Made by a program: the position numbers and the translations under genes
Assembly (NCBI GenBank): GCA_036655975.1
Contig: JAVVPD010000037.1
Location: 1-20,215 of the forward strand
Length of the DNA: 20,215 nucleotides
Source: CASQEL01 sp036655975
GTDB lineage: Bacteria; Desulfobacterota; Desulfovibrionia; Desulfovibrionales; Desulfovibrionaceae
Direction of reading: 5' to 3'
Part shown: in pieces, positions 6,078 through 14,410 of the stretch
Layout: every line of letters begins with the position of its first letter
Numbering within the stretch: the first letter of the stretch is position 1
Notes under the pieces: model-generated
Database searches by the model: none
What the model was told of the DNA's origin: nothing
The model's input: only the letters and a program-made list of their open reading frames with translations

Positions 6078-7883
6078 ATGGCCTATTCCTATACAACCCA
6101 AGGCTATACCGTTACCAACGCAGGCCAACGCATTGTTGTTGATCCGGTCACCCGTATTGAAGGACATTTGCGCTGCGAAGTGAATATTAACGACAAAAAC
6201 GTCATCACCAACGCAGTATCTGCGGGCACTATTTTTCGGGGTATCGAAATTATCCTCAAAGGCCGCGACCCCCGTGACGCGTGGGCCTTCACCCAACGTA
6301 TCTGTGGCGTATGCACGGGAACCCACGCCCTAGCTTCCATCCACGCGGTCGAAAACGCTTTGGGCATTCTTATCCCTGACAATGCCAATTGCATCCGGAA
6401 TATTATGCAACTTACCCTGTGGTATCACGACCATTTGGTGCATCTGTACCATCTGGCAGGTTTGGACTGGGTGGACATTTTATCTGCCGCCAAGGGCGAC
6501 CCCAAGGAAACCTCGGCCTTGGCGCAAAGTTTGTCGCCGTGGCCCAATTCTTCCCCCGGTTATTTCGCCGAAGTCAAGAATCGGCTCATTAAGGTTGTGG
6601 AATCCGGTCAATTGGGCATTTTCAAAAACGGCTATTGGGGCAATCCCGCCTATAAATTAACCCCCGAAGCCAACCTTATGGTGGTAGCCCACTACCTAGA
6701 AGCCTTAGATTTTCAAAAGGACGCGGTAAAAATTCACGCCGTTTTCGGGGGTAAAAACCCGCATCCCAATTGGCTTGTGGGTGGTGTGCCCTGCGCCATT
6801 AATGTGGACGGACGCGGTGCCGCAGATGTTCTCAATATGGAACGCCTTGAACTTGTACAAAGCATTATCACCCGTTGCCGGACTTTTGCCGAACAGGTCG
6901 TCATGCCCGACACTCTGGCCCTTGGCATGTTTTATAAAGATTGGTTTTCGCTCGGTGCGGGCTTGTCCAATAAATCGGTACTGTCCTACGGCGCTATTCC
7001 CTCCATTGCCAACGATTATTCCGACAAAAGCCTACTTATGCCGCGCGGTGCCATTATCAACGGCAATTTTGCGGAAGTTCACCCCGTTGATCTTGTCAAT
7101 CCTGAAGAAATTCAGGAAAGCGTCGAGCGTGCATGGTACACCTATCCCCCCAACGTGGTGGGCCTACACCCCTTCAAGGGCGAGACCAACCCGCATTTTT
7201 CCTTGGGCAAAGACACCGTAGGCACCCCCACAGATATTAAAAATCTTGATGAAAATGGGCCGTATTCGTGGATCAAAACACCACTCTGGCGCGGACATAT
7301 GATGGAAGTGGGCCCGCTGGCTCGGATACTCATCGCCTATGCGAAAAAAGAGCCTGAACAGGTAGAGGCCGTGGATGCCTTTTGCCGCCGCCTCAATGTG
7401 CCTGTCACGGCCATGCAGTCCACTCTTGGGCGCATTGCTGCCCGTTCCTTAGAAACCGTGTGGGCAGCCAATAAAATGCAATTCTTTTTTGATAAACTCA
7501 TCAGCAATATTAAAAACGGCGACACCGCCACCGCCAACACCCAATTATGGTCACCCGATACGTGGCCGCACGAAGCCCGAGGCGTAGGCTTTACCGAAGC
7601 CCCCCGTGGCGCGCTGGGACATTGGCTTGTCATTAAAGATAAAAAAATAGACAGCTACCAGTGTATTGTTCCCACCACGTGGAATTCCGCGCCGCGCACC
7701 ACCAAAGGTCAGTTGAGCAGCTATGAAGCCTCCCTCATGGGTACCCCCATGGCTATACCCACGCAGCCTGTGGAAATTTTACGCACTTTACACAGTTTTG
7801 ACCCTTGCCTAGCCTGTTCAACCCATATTTTAGGGCCGGACGGTAGCGAACTGTTACGCGTGCATACCGACAAATGTTTCTAG
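6078..7883 (+). CDS. hyaB: Uptake [NiFe] hydrogenase large subunit (catalytic)
   Basis: Carries the Ni-Fe(CN)2CO site that splits H2. The two ligand pairs are present: RICGVC (Cys76, Cys79) near the N-terminus and DPCLACSTH (Cys577, Cys580) near the C-terminus. The 601-residue product follows recalled E. coli HyaB closely over its whole length (for example DPVTRIEGH, GRDPRDAWAF, HAVFGGKNPHPNW, GFTEAPRGALGHW). The last 18 residues after His583 form the C-terminal extension removed by a dedicated endopeptidase; hyaD in this operon is the obvious candidate. There is no signal peptide, as expected, because the folded dimer is exported by the small subunit's Tat signal. An AGGAAG site lies upstream of the ATG, 35 bp after hyaA. 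The operon order A-B-C-D matches hya. Confidence 0.97.
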   Translation: MAYSYTTQGYTVTNAGQRIVVDPVTRIEGHLRCEVNINDKNVITNAVSAGTIFRGIEIILKGRDPRDAWAFTQRICGVCTGTHALASIHAVENALGILIPDNANCIRNIMQLTLWYHDHLVHLYHLAGLDWVDILSAAKGDPKETSALAQSLSPWPNSSPGYFAEVKNRLIKVVESGQLGIFKNGYWGNPAYKLTPEANLMVVAHYLEALDFQKDAVKIHAVFGGKNPHPNWLVGGVPCAINVDGRGAADVLNMERLELVQSIITRCRTFAEQVVMPDTLALGMFYKDWFSLGAGLSNKSVLSYGAIPSIANDYSDKSLLMPRGAIINGNFAEVHPVDLVNPEEIQESVERAWYTYPPNVVGLHPFKGETNPHFSLGKDTVGTPTDIKNLDENGPYSWIKTPLWRGHMMEVGPLARILIAYAKKEPEQVEAVDAFCRRLNVPVTAMQSTLGRIAARSLETVWAANKMQFFFDKLISNIKNGDTATANTQLWSPDTWPHEARGVGFTEAPRGALGHWLVIKDKKIDSYQCIVPTTWNSAPRTTKGQLSSYEASLMGTPMAIPTQPVEILRTLHSFDPCLACSTHILGPDGSELLRVHTDKCF

Positions 7884-7909
7884 GCGCACCCTGCGCCAGA
7901 GGAGTGAAT

Positions 7910-8590
7910 ATGGAAAGCGTTCCTAGCCCACAACAGGCGGTGTATGTGTATCAATTGCCCGTGCGCCTATGGCATTGGACAATTGTGGCAGCCATTATCG
8001 TGCTGGTCGTAACGGGATATATTATTGGTAAACCGTGGGTTTCTGTTACGGGGGAACCCTACAACACCTTTTACATGGGCTACACCCGCTTGGCCCACTT
8101 TATTGCGGGCTTTATACTGATTATTGCCACCGTATACCGCATGGTGTTCGCCTTGCTGGGCAACAGTTTTTCCCGTGAAATCTTCATTGTGCCCGTGTGG
8201 AAAGCCTCGTGGCGGAAAAACCTATGGACCGATATCCGCTGGTACCTGTTTTTAAATGACAAACCCGAAATTTACATGGGCCACAATCCCTTGGCGCAAG
8301 CGGGCATGTCGGCCTGCGTGGTTTTTTTGCTGATAATGATTTTGAGCGGTCTCGGCATGTACGCCCAAGGCAGTAGCGTCCCCTTTTTCCACTTTTTCAG
8401 TTTTATGGTGGATTTTATGTACTGGATAGGCGGTAATGAGCAAACCCTACGCAGTTTTCACCGTCTGGGTATGATGCTGCTCTTGGCCTTCATTATCATC
8501 CATTTATATATGGTTATTCGTGAAGAAATCATGGGCAGAACAAGCCTTGTTTCCACCATGTTCAGTGGTTTTCGTCACGTACGCAAGTAA
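7910..8590 (+). CDS. hyaC: Ni/Fe-hydrogenase b-type cytochrome subunit
   Basis: Membrane di-haem cytochrome b that anchors the HyaAB dimer on the periplasmic face and passes its electrons to the quinone pool. The 226-residue protein has about four membrane spans (roughly 24-40, 58-80, 131-152, 186-205). His residues placed as haem-ligand candidates are His22 (RLWHW), His63 (RLAHF), His184 (FHRLGM) and His198 (IIHLYM). Segments such as FIVPVW, RWYLFL and GHNPLAQA match recalled E. coli HyaC. The frame is open 36 bp further upstream, overlapping the hyaB end, but AGAGGAG directly before the ATG at 7910 and the family N-terminus favour that start. It marks the enzyme as quinone-linked, not the soluble cytochrome c3-linked kind common in sulfate reducers. 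Confidence 0.94.
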   Translation: MESVPSPQQAVYVYQLPVRLWHWTIVAAIIVLVVTGYIIGKPWVSVTGEPYNTFYMGYTRLAHFIAGFILIIATVYRMVFALLGNSFSREIFIVPVWKASWRKNLWTDIRWYLFLNDKPEIYMGHNPLAQAGMSACVVFLLIMILSGLGMYAQGSSVPFFHFFSFMVDFMYWIGGNEQTLRSFHRLGMMLLLAFIIIHLYMVIREEIMGRTSLVSTMFSGFRHVRK

Positions 8591-8601
8591 GGGAAAACGT
8601 C

Positions 8602-9177
8602 ATGCAGAATATCGTCATTATGGGGCTGGGCAATCTCCTGTACGGGGATGAAGGATTTGGCGTGCACGCCGTTGCCCTGCTGGCACGTACGTGGGATTTT
8701 CCCGCACACGTACAGCTTATCGACGGTGGCACCCAAGGACACAGCCTCCTGACTTTTGTGGAAGAAGCGGACAAATTACTGGTGCTCGACACGGTGGACT
8801 TCGGACAAGCGGCAGGCAGCCTCAGCGTGCGTAAAGATGCAGAAATTCCTGCCTATTTGACTGCCCAAAAAATCAGCCCGCACCAAAATAGTTTTTCTGA
8901 GGTGTTGGCCTTGGCAGAACTGCGGGGCCACCTGCCCACAGAAATTGTACTTATCGGAGTACACCCCGTGAGCCTGACCATGGGGGCACCGCTTACCCCC
9001 CCCGTTGAAAAACAATTACCCGCCGTGCTGCAGCTGACGCTGAACCAGCTGCAGGCTTGGGGGGTACGGGTACAGAGCAGTGTCCAGCCCTCTTCGCTGT
9101 ATCATCCAGAATTGGCCCATCTTCGAAAATCTTTCATAATGCCCAAAAAAATAAGCCCTCTAGCAAAACCGAGATAG
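8602..9177 (+). CDS. hyaD: Hydrogenase maturation endopeptidase (HyaD/HybD family)
   Basis: Cytosolic nickel-dependent protease that removes the C-terminal tail of the large subunit after the active site is loaded. The 191-residue product begins with MGLGNLLYGDEGFGVH. The Ni-sensing residues of the family are present: Glu17, Asp63 and His94 (SPHQNSFSE). GGTQG (42-46) and AELRGHLP are also family hallmarks. SLHQNSFSEVLALA-type sequence is closer to HyaD than to HybD. It lies 11 bp after hyaC with an AAGGG site and is the last gene of the operon. The hyaE and hyaF assembly chaperone genes that follow hyaD in enterobacteria are absent; the next gene is convergent. The final 30 or so residues look poorly conserved. 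Confidence 0.93.
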   Translation: MQNIVIMGLGNLLYGDEGFGVHAVALLARTWDFPAHVQLIDGGTQGHSLLTFVEEADKLLVLDTVDFGQAAGSLSVRKDAEIPAYLTAQKISPHQNSFSEVLALAELRGHLPTEIVLIGVHPVSLTMGAPLTPPVEKQLPAVLQLTLNQLQAWGVRVQSSVQPSSLYHPELAHLRKSFIMPKKISPLAKPR

Positions 9178-9196
9178 CGCCACCACCATGACCCTT

Positions 9197-9448
9197 TTAG
9201 AGAGCTGTCCGCAACAATGGTTCATCACAAGTACCCAATAAAGCACGTATTTCACGTGCACAACACCGCCCGCGCGGGCTTTTTACCGCGCAATGGGCCA
9301 CGGTGCAAGCCCCTGTTACGGCCTTAATTTCTGCAAGCGTTGTCGCCCCCGTGGCCTGAGCCTGCAAAATGTCGCCTTTGCTCACTCTAGAACAATAGCA
9401 TACCAGTTCGGAATCTGGAGCGTGGAGAATATCATCGGTAAATTTCAT
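9197..9448 (-). CDS. Small Bfd-like [2Fe-2S]-binding protein
   Basis: An 83-residue Cys-rich protein. It opens with CYCSRVSKGDI (Cys17, Cys19), continues with a helical stretch TLAEIKAVTGACT (Cys48), and then has a Cys-rich loop with Cys53, Cys62 and Cys63 ahead of AREIRALL. The CxC start and a helix-capped second Cys pair resemble the bacterioferritin-associated ferredoxin (Fer2_BFD) fold. The usual GTxCGxC is replaced by GACTxxxC plus an SPRGRCC loop, a variant I recall from small proteins of Desulfovibrio. The function is unknown; electron transfer or Fe-S handling is only a guess. It converges with hyaD (19 bp apart) and lies downstream of the symporter, beyond a strong hairpin. It is therefore probably transcribed alone, from the short gap upstream where I see no clear promoter. 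Confidence 0.75.
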   Translation of the reverse strand: MKFTDDILHAPDSELVCYCSRVSKGDILQAQATGATTLAEIKAVTGACTVAHCAVKSPRGRCCAREIRALLGTCDEPLLRTAL

Positions 9449-9520
9449 GAATATTTGCCTTTAGACTAAAGATAGATGTTCATTCCAGACTATGCGGCAA
9501 CGCTCAAGACTACAAGCACA

Positions 9521-9568
9521 AAACACACAATCCGCCTGCACGGGGGTGTGCAGGCGGATTGTGTGTTT
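9521..9568 (-). terminator. Perfect 21-bp hairpin terminator downstream of the AGCS symporter
   Basis: 9521-9541 and 9548-9568 are exact reverse complements (21 bp) around a 6-nt loop. The hairpin begins 19 bp after the symporter stop codon. On the minus strand the stem ends in TTT and is followed by TGTGCTT, so the T tract is modest. The hairpin is long and GC-rich in its upper half, and should end or protect the symporter message and insulate the Bfd-like gene. Confidence 0.8.
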
Positions 9569-9587
9569 GATGCTATACCCTCTATAC

Positions 9588-10967
9588 CTATTGTGTGTCG
9601 ACCTGATCGCTTTTAAACACACGGGTTTTTTCATCAAAATCTTCCAGCACACTGGCAACAATCTTTGACAGGGCAACAAGAGCAATAAGGTTTGGCAATA
9701 CCATAAAACCATTAAACATGTCTGCAAGCTGCCAGACAAGGTTGACATTCAGGGTATAGCCCAACACCAAAAACAGCAGCACTACCCCCCGATAGGGGGT
9801 AATCCCCTTATGCCCAAACAGAAACTTCACATTCTGTTCCGCAAAGAAGTACCAGCCAACAATGGTGGAAAAGGCGAAAAAGAAAATGCACACGGCCACA
9901 AAGGTCAAGCCCATACTTCCAAGACCTACCTTGTAGGCATTCTGGGTTAGGGTAATGCCTGTGGTGCTACCGTCGGCAACGCCGGTGACCAAAATAACCA
10001 AAGCGGTGATACTCACAATCATCACCGTGGTGAACACCCCAAACATCGCCACAAGGCCCTGTTGGGCAGGGTGTAAAACCTTGGCAACAGCGTGGGCATG
10101 CGGAGTAGACCCCATACCCGCTTCGTTAGAAAAGAGGCCTCGGGCTACGCCGTAGCGCATGGCTTCTTTTATGGTCACGCCGGCGGTACCGCCAATCACC
10201 GCCTGCGGATCAAAAGCGCCCACAACGATCATTTTCAGGGCGGGAATAAGCATGTCATAATACATGAACAGCACTGAGAAGCCGCCCAAAAGATACAAAC
10301 CCGCCATGACAGGCACCATCTTTTCAGTCACAGACGCAATGCGCCCAATACCGCCAAAAAAGATAAGTCCCGCCAAAAAGGCGACAACAATCCCCACCAG
10401 CATTTTATTCACGCCAAAGGCTGTATGAAACGCATCGGCAATGGAATTGGCTTGCACCATATTTCCGATAAAGCCCAGTGCAATAATGATGGATACAGAA
10501 AAAAACATCGCCAGTTTTTTACTGCCCAGCCCGTTCATAATGTAATAGGCCGGCCCACCGATAACGTGCCCAGAATCGTCCTTCGTTTTGAACTTCTGGG
10601 CCAGCACCGCTTCTGCAAAAATAGTCGCCATGCCGAAAAAGGCAGCTACAACCGTCCAGAACAAGGCCCCAGGCCCGCCCATCACCAGAGCGGTGGCAGT
10701 ACCGGCCACGTTGCCTGTGCCCACTTGCGCGGCAATAGCCGTTGCCAAAGCCTGAAAGGAACTCATGCCGGAAGCGGCATCGGCCTTTTTCCCAAATAAG
10801 GTCGCTCCACCACAGAGTATTTTGCCTGCCAAGACAAATTTACGCACCTGCACAAAACGGAGTTTGAAGGTGAAATAAATTCCTGTGCCGCACAACAGCG
10901 GAATCAAAAAATAGATTCCCCACAAAAAACTGTTGATATCTGTGACTATCTGAGTGAGTGCTTCCAC
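9588..10967 (-). CDS. Sodium:amino-acid (alanine/glycine) symporter, AGCS family
   Basis: Inner-membrane carrier of 459 residues with about ten or eleven hydrophobic spans across its length. The AGCS signature is clear: SSFQALATAIAAQVGTGNVAGTATAL (residues about 69-93), together with GGPAYYIMNGLG and a cytoplasmic motif ARGLFSNEAGMGSTPHAHA. The family co-transports alanine or glycine with Na+ (or H+); the substrate here cannot be read from the sequence. The start is a GTG at 10967 with GAGG 6-7 bp upstream; the nearby ATGs are in another frame. The gene stands alone: 214 bp separate it from the preceding sigma-54 regulator gene, and a perfect 21-bp hairpin follows it. The upstream gap holds small hairpins (for example CTGCG-TTTAG-CGCAG at 11002-11016) but no promoter I can call firmly. 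Confidence 0.93.
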   Translation of the reverse strand: MEALTQIVTDINSFLWGIYFLIPLLCGTGIYFTFKLRFVQVRKFVLAGKILCGGATLFGKKADAASGMSSFQALATAIAAQVGTGNVAGTATALVMGGPGALFWTVVAAFFGMATIFAEAVLAQKFKTKDDSGHVIGGPAYYIMNGLGSKKLAMFFSVSIIIALGFIGNMVQANSIADAFHTAFGVNKMLVGIVVAFLAGLIFFGGIGRIASVTEKMVPVMAGLYLLGGFSVLFMYYDMLIPALKMIVVGAFDPQAVIGGTAGVTIKEAMRYGVARGLFSNEAGMGSTPHAHAVAKVLHPAQQGLVAMFGVFTTVMIVSITALVILVTGVADGSTTGITLTQNAYKVGLGSMGLTFVAVCIFFFAFSTIVGWYFFAEQNVKFLFGHKGITPYRGVVLLFLVLGYTLNVNLVWQLADMFNGFMVLPNLIALVALSKIVASVLEDFDEKTRVFKSDQVDTQ

Positions 10968-11181
10968 ATGAACCTCATAAAAATATTGCGGTTATTGCTT
11001 GCTGCGTTTAGCGCAGACGCTTGTCTTGCTCCAGCAGTTTGAACGAGCGTTTATACGTATATTGCTGCTTCCTCAACCGCAAGAAATTTATGCCTGCCAT
11101 GCTGCATTTTTTTACTGTCGCTTTTTAAATACCATACACGGCAATACCGTGGGGCCTTATCCACGCAAGGTACACACAATT

Positions 11182-12555
11182 CTAAGCATCTAACATTCCA
11201 AATTCTTTACGCTTACGCCACAATGTTACCGTGGTAATACCCAACACTTCCGCAGCTTGTTCCATGTTCAAACCACTGTCCAGCGCCCGGCGGATGTGCT
11301 GTTCTTCCAAGGCTCGCAAGCTACACAGCCCATCCCGTTTTGCCGTCTTTGCCATATCCGCACTGCCCGCCCCGTAAATGGAGGGTGGCAAGTCCTGCAG
11401 GGCAGGGCTGCGTCCGGCAGACAACAGGGCCACGCGCTCCATCACATTACGTAATTCACGCACATTGCCGGGCCAATCATACTCGTGCAAACGGTGCAAC
11501 AGCTCGGGAGGCAAGGAAGCACACTGTTTTGGCGCATAGCGTTCCAGCGCGGCCCAATACAATTGCAAGGCTAAAGGCTCAATATCTTCCCGGCGCTCAC
11601 GCAAAGGGGGCACGAGGCATTCAAACATATTTAACCGATAATACAAATCTTCCCGAAAGCGTTTTTCGCGCACCATGGTCGCCAAATCTTGATTAGTAGC
11701 GGCAATAATGCGGATATCCAAACGCATGGGATGCGTATCCCCCACCTTTTCAATAATTTTATCTTCAAGAAAACGCAAAAGTTTGCCCTGCGTTGTGGGG
11801 GAAAGCTCACCGATTTCGTCCAGAAATACGGTACCGCCTTGCGCGGATTCAAATTTGCCTTTGTGGGCGCGCACGGCACCGGTAAAAGCCCCGCGCGTAT
11901 GCCCAAAAACCTCTGTTTCAAATAATTGCTCAGACAGCGTGGTGCAGACAACTTCCACAAAAGGCATAGACGCGCGCGGGGAAAGGCGGTGAACAGCGCG
12001 GGCCAACTCGGTTTTACCCGAGCCTGTTTCCCCTGTCAGCAGCAGGGTCACATCACTGGGGGCAAGGCGGGATATTAAGGCCTGCAAAGCCGCACTGACA
12101 GGAGATTTAAGTCCATAAAAGCAATCCTGATTCCCCTCTGCCAGCGCTTGACGCAGGGCCGCATTCTCACGGCGTAGGGCCACTAAAGCAGAAACTTTTG
12201 CCAGCACATGCTCTAATTGCGGGGTGCTGAAAGGTTTGGGCAAATAATCAAAAGCCCCAGCTTTGATGGCGGACACAGCGTTGGCGTAGGAGGCAAAGGC
12301 GGTCATAACCACACACACCGTATCCGCAGTATGCGCCAGCACTTCACGTACCAGTTCCACACCCGACAGTTCTCCCATCCGCATATCGGTCAGCAGCATA
12401 TCAAAGGGAGGAGAAGCGGCATCACGAATCCATTCCAAAGCCTGCTCGGCGCTTTCCGCGCCTTGTACTTGGCAGTCCAGCGTTTTGAGGGTGAGCACGA
12501 GCGTACGCAAAATAGCACTGTCATCGTCTACAACCAGTACCCGCAAAGATATCAT
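11182..12555 (-). CDS. Sigma-54-dependent response regulator (NtrC-type) of the kdp locus
   Basis: Cytosolic transcription activator, 457 residues, in three domains. The receiver (about 4-120) has acidic residues Asp10-12, phosphoacceptor Asp57 and Lys107. The AAA+ domain (about 150-370) has Walker A GETGSGKT (175-182), the sigma-54 contact loop GAFTGA (222-227) and Walker B GTVFLDEIG. The C-terminal Fis-type helix-turn-helix (about 415-455) has EQAAEVLGITTVTLWRKRK. The intact GAFTGA loop means it should activate sigma-54 promoters. It is the last gene of the kdp cluster and follows the kinase gene by 25 bp, with AGGAG before its ATG. It occupies the place of KdpE, which in E. coli is an OmpR-type regulator. 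I recall the same substitution in Desulfovibrio. Its target is inferred to be the kdp promoter. Confidence 0.93.
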   Translation of the reverse strand: MISLRVLVVDDDSAILRTLVLTLKTLDCQVQGAESAEQALEWIRDAASPPFDMLLTDMRMGELSGVELVREVLAHTADTVCVVMTAFASYANAVSAIKAGAFDYLPKPFSTPQLEHVLAKVSALVALRRENAALRQALAEGNQDCFYGLKSPVSAALQALISRLAPSDVTLLLTGETGSGKTELARAVHRLSPRASMPFVEVVCTTLSEQLFETEVFGHTRGAFTGAVRAHKGKFESAQGGTVFLDEIGELSPTTQGKLLRFLEDKIIEKVGDTHPMRLDIRIIAATNQDLATMVREKRFREDLYYRLNMFECLVPPLRERREDIEPLALQLYWAALERYAPKQCASLPPELLHRLHEYDWPGNVRELRNVMERVALLSAGRSPALQDLPPSIYGAGSADMAKTAKRDGLCSLRALEEQHIRRALDSGLNMEQAAEVLGITTVTLWRKRKEFGMLDA

Positions 12556-12580
12556 GGAAACTCCTGAATAAGCTAGAAAA

Positions 12581-14404
12581 TCATGCTAAAGGCAATTGCA
12601 CCCTAAAGGTTGTTATATCGTTCTCCCGCACATAGCTGAGAACGCCGCCGTGGGCTTCTACAATGGTATGCGCGATGGCAAGCCCCAATCCCACTAAACC
12701 TTCCTGGCTCCCCGCCGTGCGCCCGTGTGCATAAGGCTGAAACAGCCGCGCCGCTATATGGGCGGACAAGCCTGGGCCCGTATCTCGCACATCCAAAGCC
12801 AGCCCCCCTCCCGCAGAATCGTGCAAAACATGCAGCTTAAGCTCCACATGCGCCCCGTGTCCACATATCCGCAAAGCATTACTCACAAGGTTTGATACAA
12901 CCCACGCGAATCGTTCGGTATCCACCCGCACTGCGGGGCATGTTTCGGGTATATCCACCGCCAGCATTATACCCAATTCACGGGCCATTAAGCGGAAGGG
13001 GGGAAGCCAGTCAAGTAACTGCTGCGACAAATCTACTTTTTCCAGCACCAATTGCAAAGCTAAGGGGCTCATGCGCGCCATATCCATAAATTGACGGGCC
13101 ACAATACGCAAGCGGGCCACGTCCTGACTCACCGTATCCACCAACATACGCATTTCGTGGTCATGGCACAGGGCAGAATCGTGTTCAGCACGTTGATTGA
13201 GCAAGTCTGCCGCCAAACCCAGAGACTGCATGGGAGTTTTCAGTTCGTGCGAAATCCAATCCATCATTTCCGAACGCAAAGCCTCACGGCGGCGTTTCTC
13301 CGTCACATTACTGAGTAAAAATACCTGCCCGCCACGGTGCCCCGCGCCCTGCCCCCCTGTCAACGCAACAACAGAGCTGTCTGGCCCCTGTAAGCTCCGG
13401 TGACGCACCGTGTACACCTCTTCTTCCTCCTGCACCCGCAACACGATATCCTGCTTGGATATTCCCAAAACCTGCTCGGCTAACACAGAACGCAGGAGCA
13501 TATAATTGGGGGATGCGGTGGATAAATCCGCCCAGATCTGCCCCAAAATAGCTTCCTTGGGCAAACCCAGCAGGGACACCATGTGCGAACTCACATGGAG
13601 CACCACGCCCGTACCGTCGAGCACCAGCACAGCGTCTTCTGCGGATTCCAATATCACTTCCAACTTGCGTTTTTCCAGCAACAACGAATCCACATTCAGC
13701 GCGTCTACCGTGCTGAGACGTTCCCACAAGCGTGATAATTCATCAAATAAAATGCGAACTTCTAAAGTTTGTGGGTCGGGTAAATGCAATTTTCGCCGTA
13801 AAAGGGGACGCTGACGAAAAACTTCCGCAGCGCGGCGCAAGGGATGCGACAAAGGCGCAACCACACCGTCTGCCAGCCAAAAAGCCCACAATGTGCTCAA
13901 TAAAAAAGCTAATGCGCTCAACGCAATAACAACATCGCGGAACACCGTGTTATCGTCCAACATGCGAAACATGCCGCGCTCATTGACCGTAACCAGCTTT
14001 CGGATGGCCTTGTGCAAAACTTCGGCCTTGGATACATCCGTATTACGTGCAAAATTCTGCCACGCATCGGCAATAGCGTTCACGGCGGCCTGCTCGTCCG
14101 ACTCGGTAATATTGCCCGCCGCCTGCCGTAGGGCTGTCTCAAAAGATTGTTCGCTTTCTGGGGAAAGGCGGACGCTCCGCCCCTGCGCCGCCAATAAATC
14201 CAGCAGCATAGTATTGAACGAGGCTTCCATTTGTTGTGCGTAGGCAATGGAATCATAATTCAGACGCATTAAAAGCGAGGGAACACGCACAGCCAAAAAT
14301 ATCCCCACCATCAATAGTACGCTCATGCCCCCAAAGAGCAATACCAACCGAAAAAAAGCCCGACGGATTTTTTTTTGTAAAGTCGGCAAAACAGACATCG
14401 GCAT
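12581..14404 (-). CDS. Membrane sensor histidine kinase with PAS domain, partner of truncated KdpD
   Basis: A 607-residue inner-membrane kinase. Transmembrane helices lie at about 17-40 and 157-178 around a mostly helical periplasmic region of roughly 115 residues, followed by a HAMP-like linker, a PAS domain (about 250-370, opening with LESAEDAVLVLDGTG), a HisKA domain with ISHELKTP (His386) and an ATPase domain with NLVSNALRI, DTGPGLS and GLGLAIAHTI. It starts 6 bp after the kdpD fragment, without a convincing ribosome site of its own (coupling to kdpD is likely), and is followed by the sigma-54 regulator. It has no KdpD-type four-helix DUF4118 membrane domain, so it is not simply the missing half of KdpD. 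It probably supplies the kinase function for the K+ response; the stimulus is not visible. Confidence 0.9.
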   Translation of the reverse strand: MPMSVLPTLQKKIRRAFFRLVLLFGGMSVLLMVGIFLAVRVPSLLMRLNYDSIAYAQQMEASFNTMLLDLLAAQGRSVRLSPESEQSFETALRQAAGNITESDEQAAVNAIADAWQNFARNTDVSKAEVLHKAIRKLVTVNERGMFRMLDDNTVFRDVVIALSALAFLLSTLWAFWLADGVVAPLSHPLRRAAEVFRQRPLLRRKLHLPDPQTLEVRILFDELSRLWERLSTVDALNVDSLLLEKRKLEVILESAEDAVLVLDGTGVVLHVSSHMVSLLGLPKEAILGQIWADLSTASPNYMLLRSVLAEQVLGISKQDIVLRVQEEEEVYTVRHRSLQGPDSSVVALTGGQGAGHRGGQVFLLSNVTEKRRREALRSEMMDWISHELKTPMQSLGLAADLLNQRAEHDSALCHDHEMRMLVDTVSQDVARLRIVARQFMDMARMSPLALQLVLEKVDLSQQLLDWLPPFRLMARELGIMLAVDIPETCPAVRVDTERFAWVVSNLVSNALRICGHGAHVELKLHVLHDSAGGGLALDVRDTGPGLSAHIAARLFQPYAHGRTAGSQEGLVGLGLAIAHTIVEAHGGVLSYVRENDITTFRVQLPLA

Positions 14405-14410
14405 AGCAAC

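Noticed and set aside
11137..11151. CACGG-CAATA-CCGTG stem as terminator of the sigma-54 regulator gene
   Set aside because: The stem is only 5 bp and on the minus strand has no T run directly after it; too weak to annotate.
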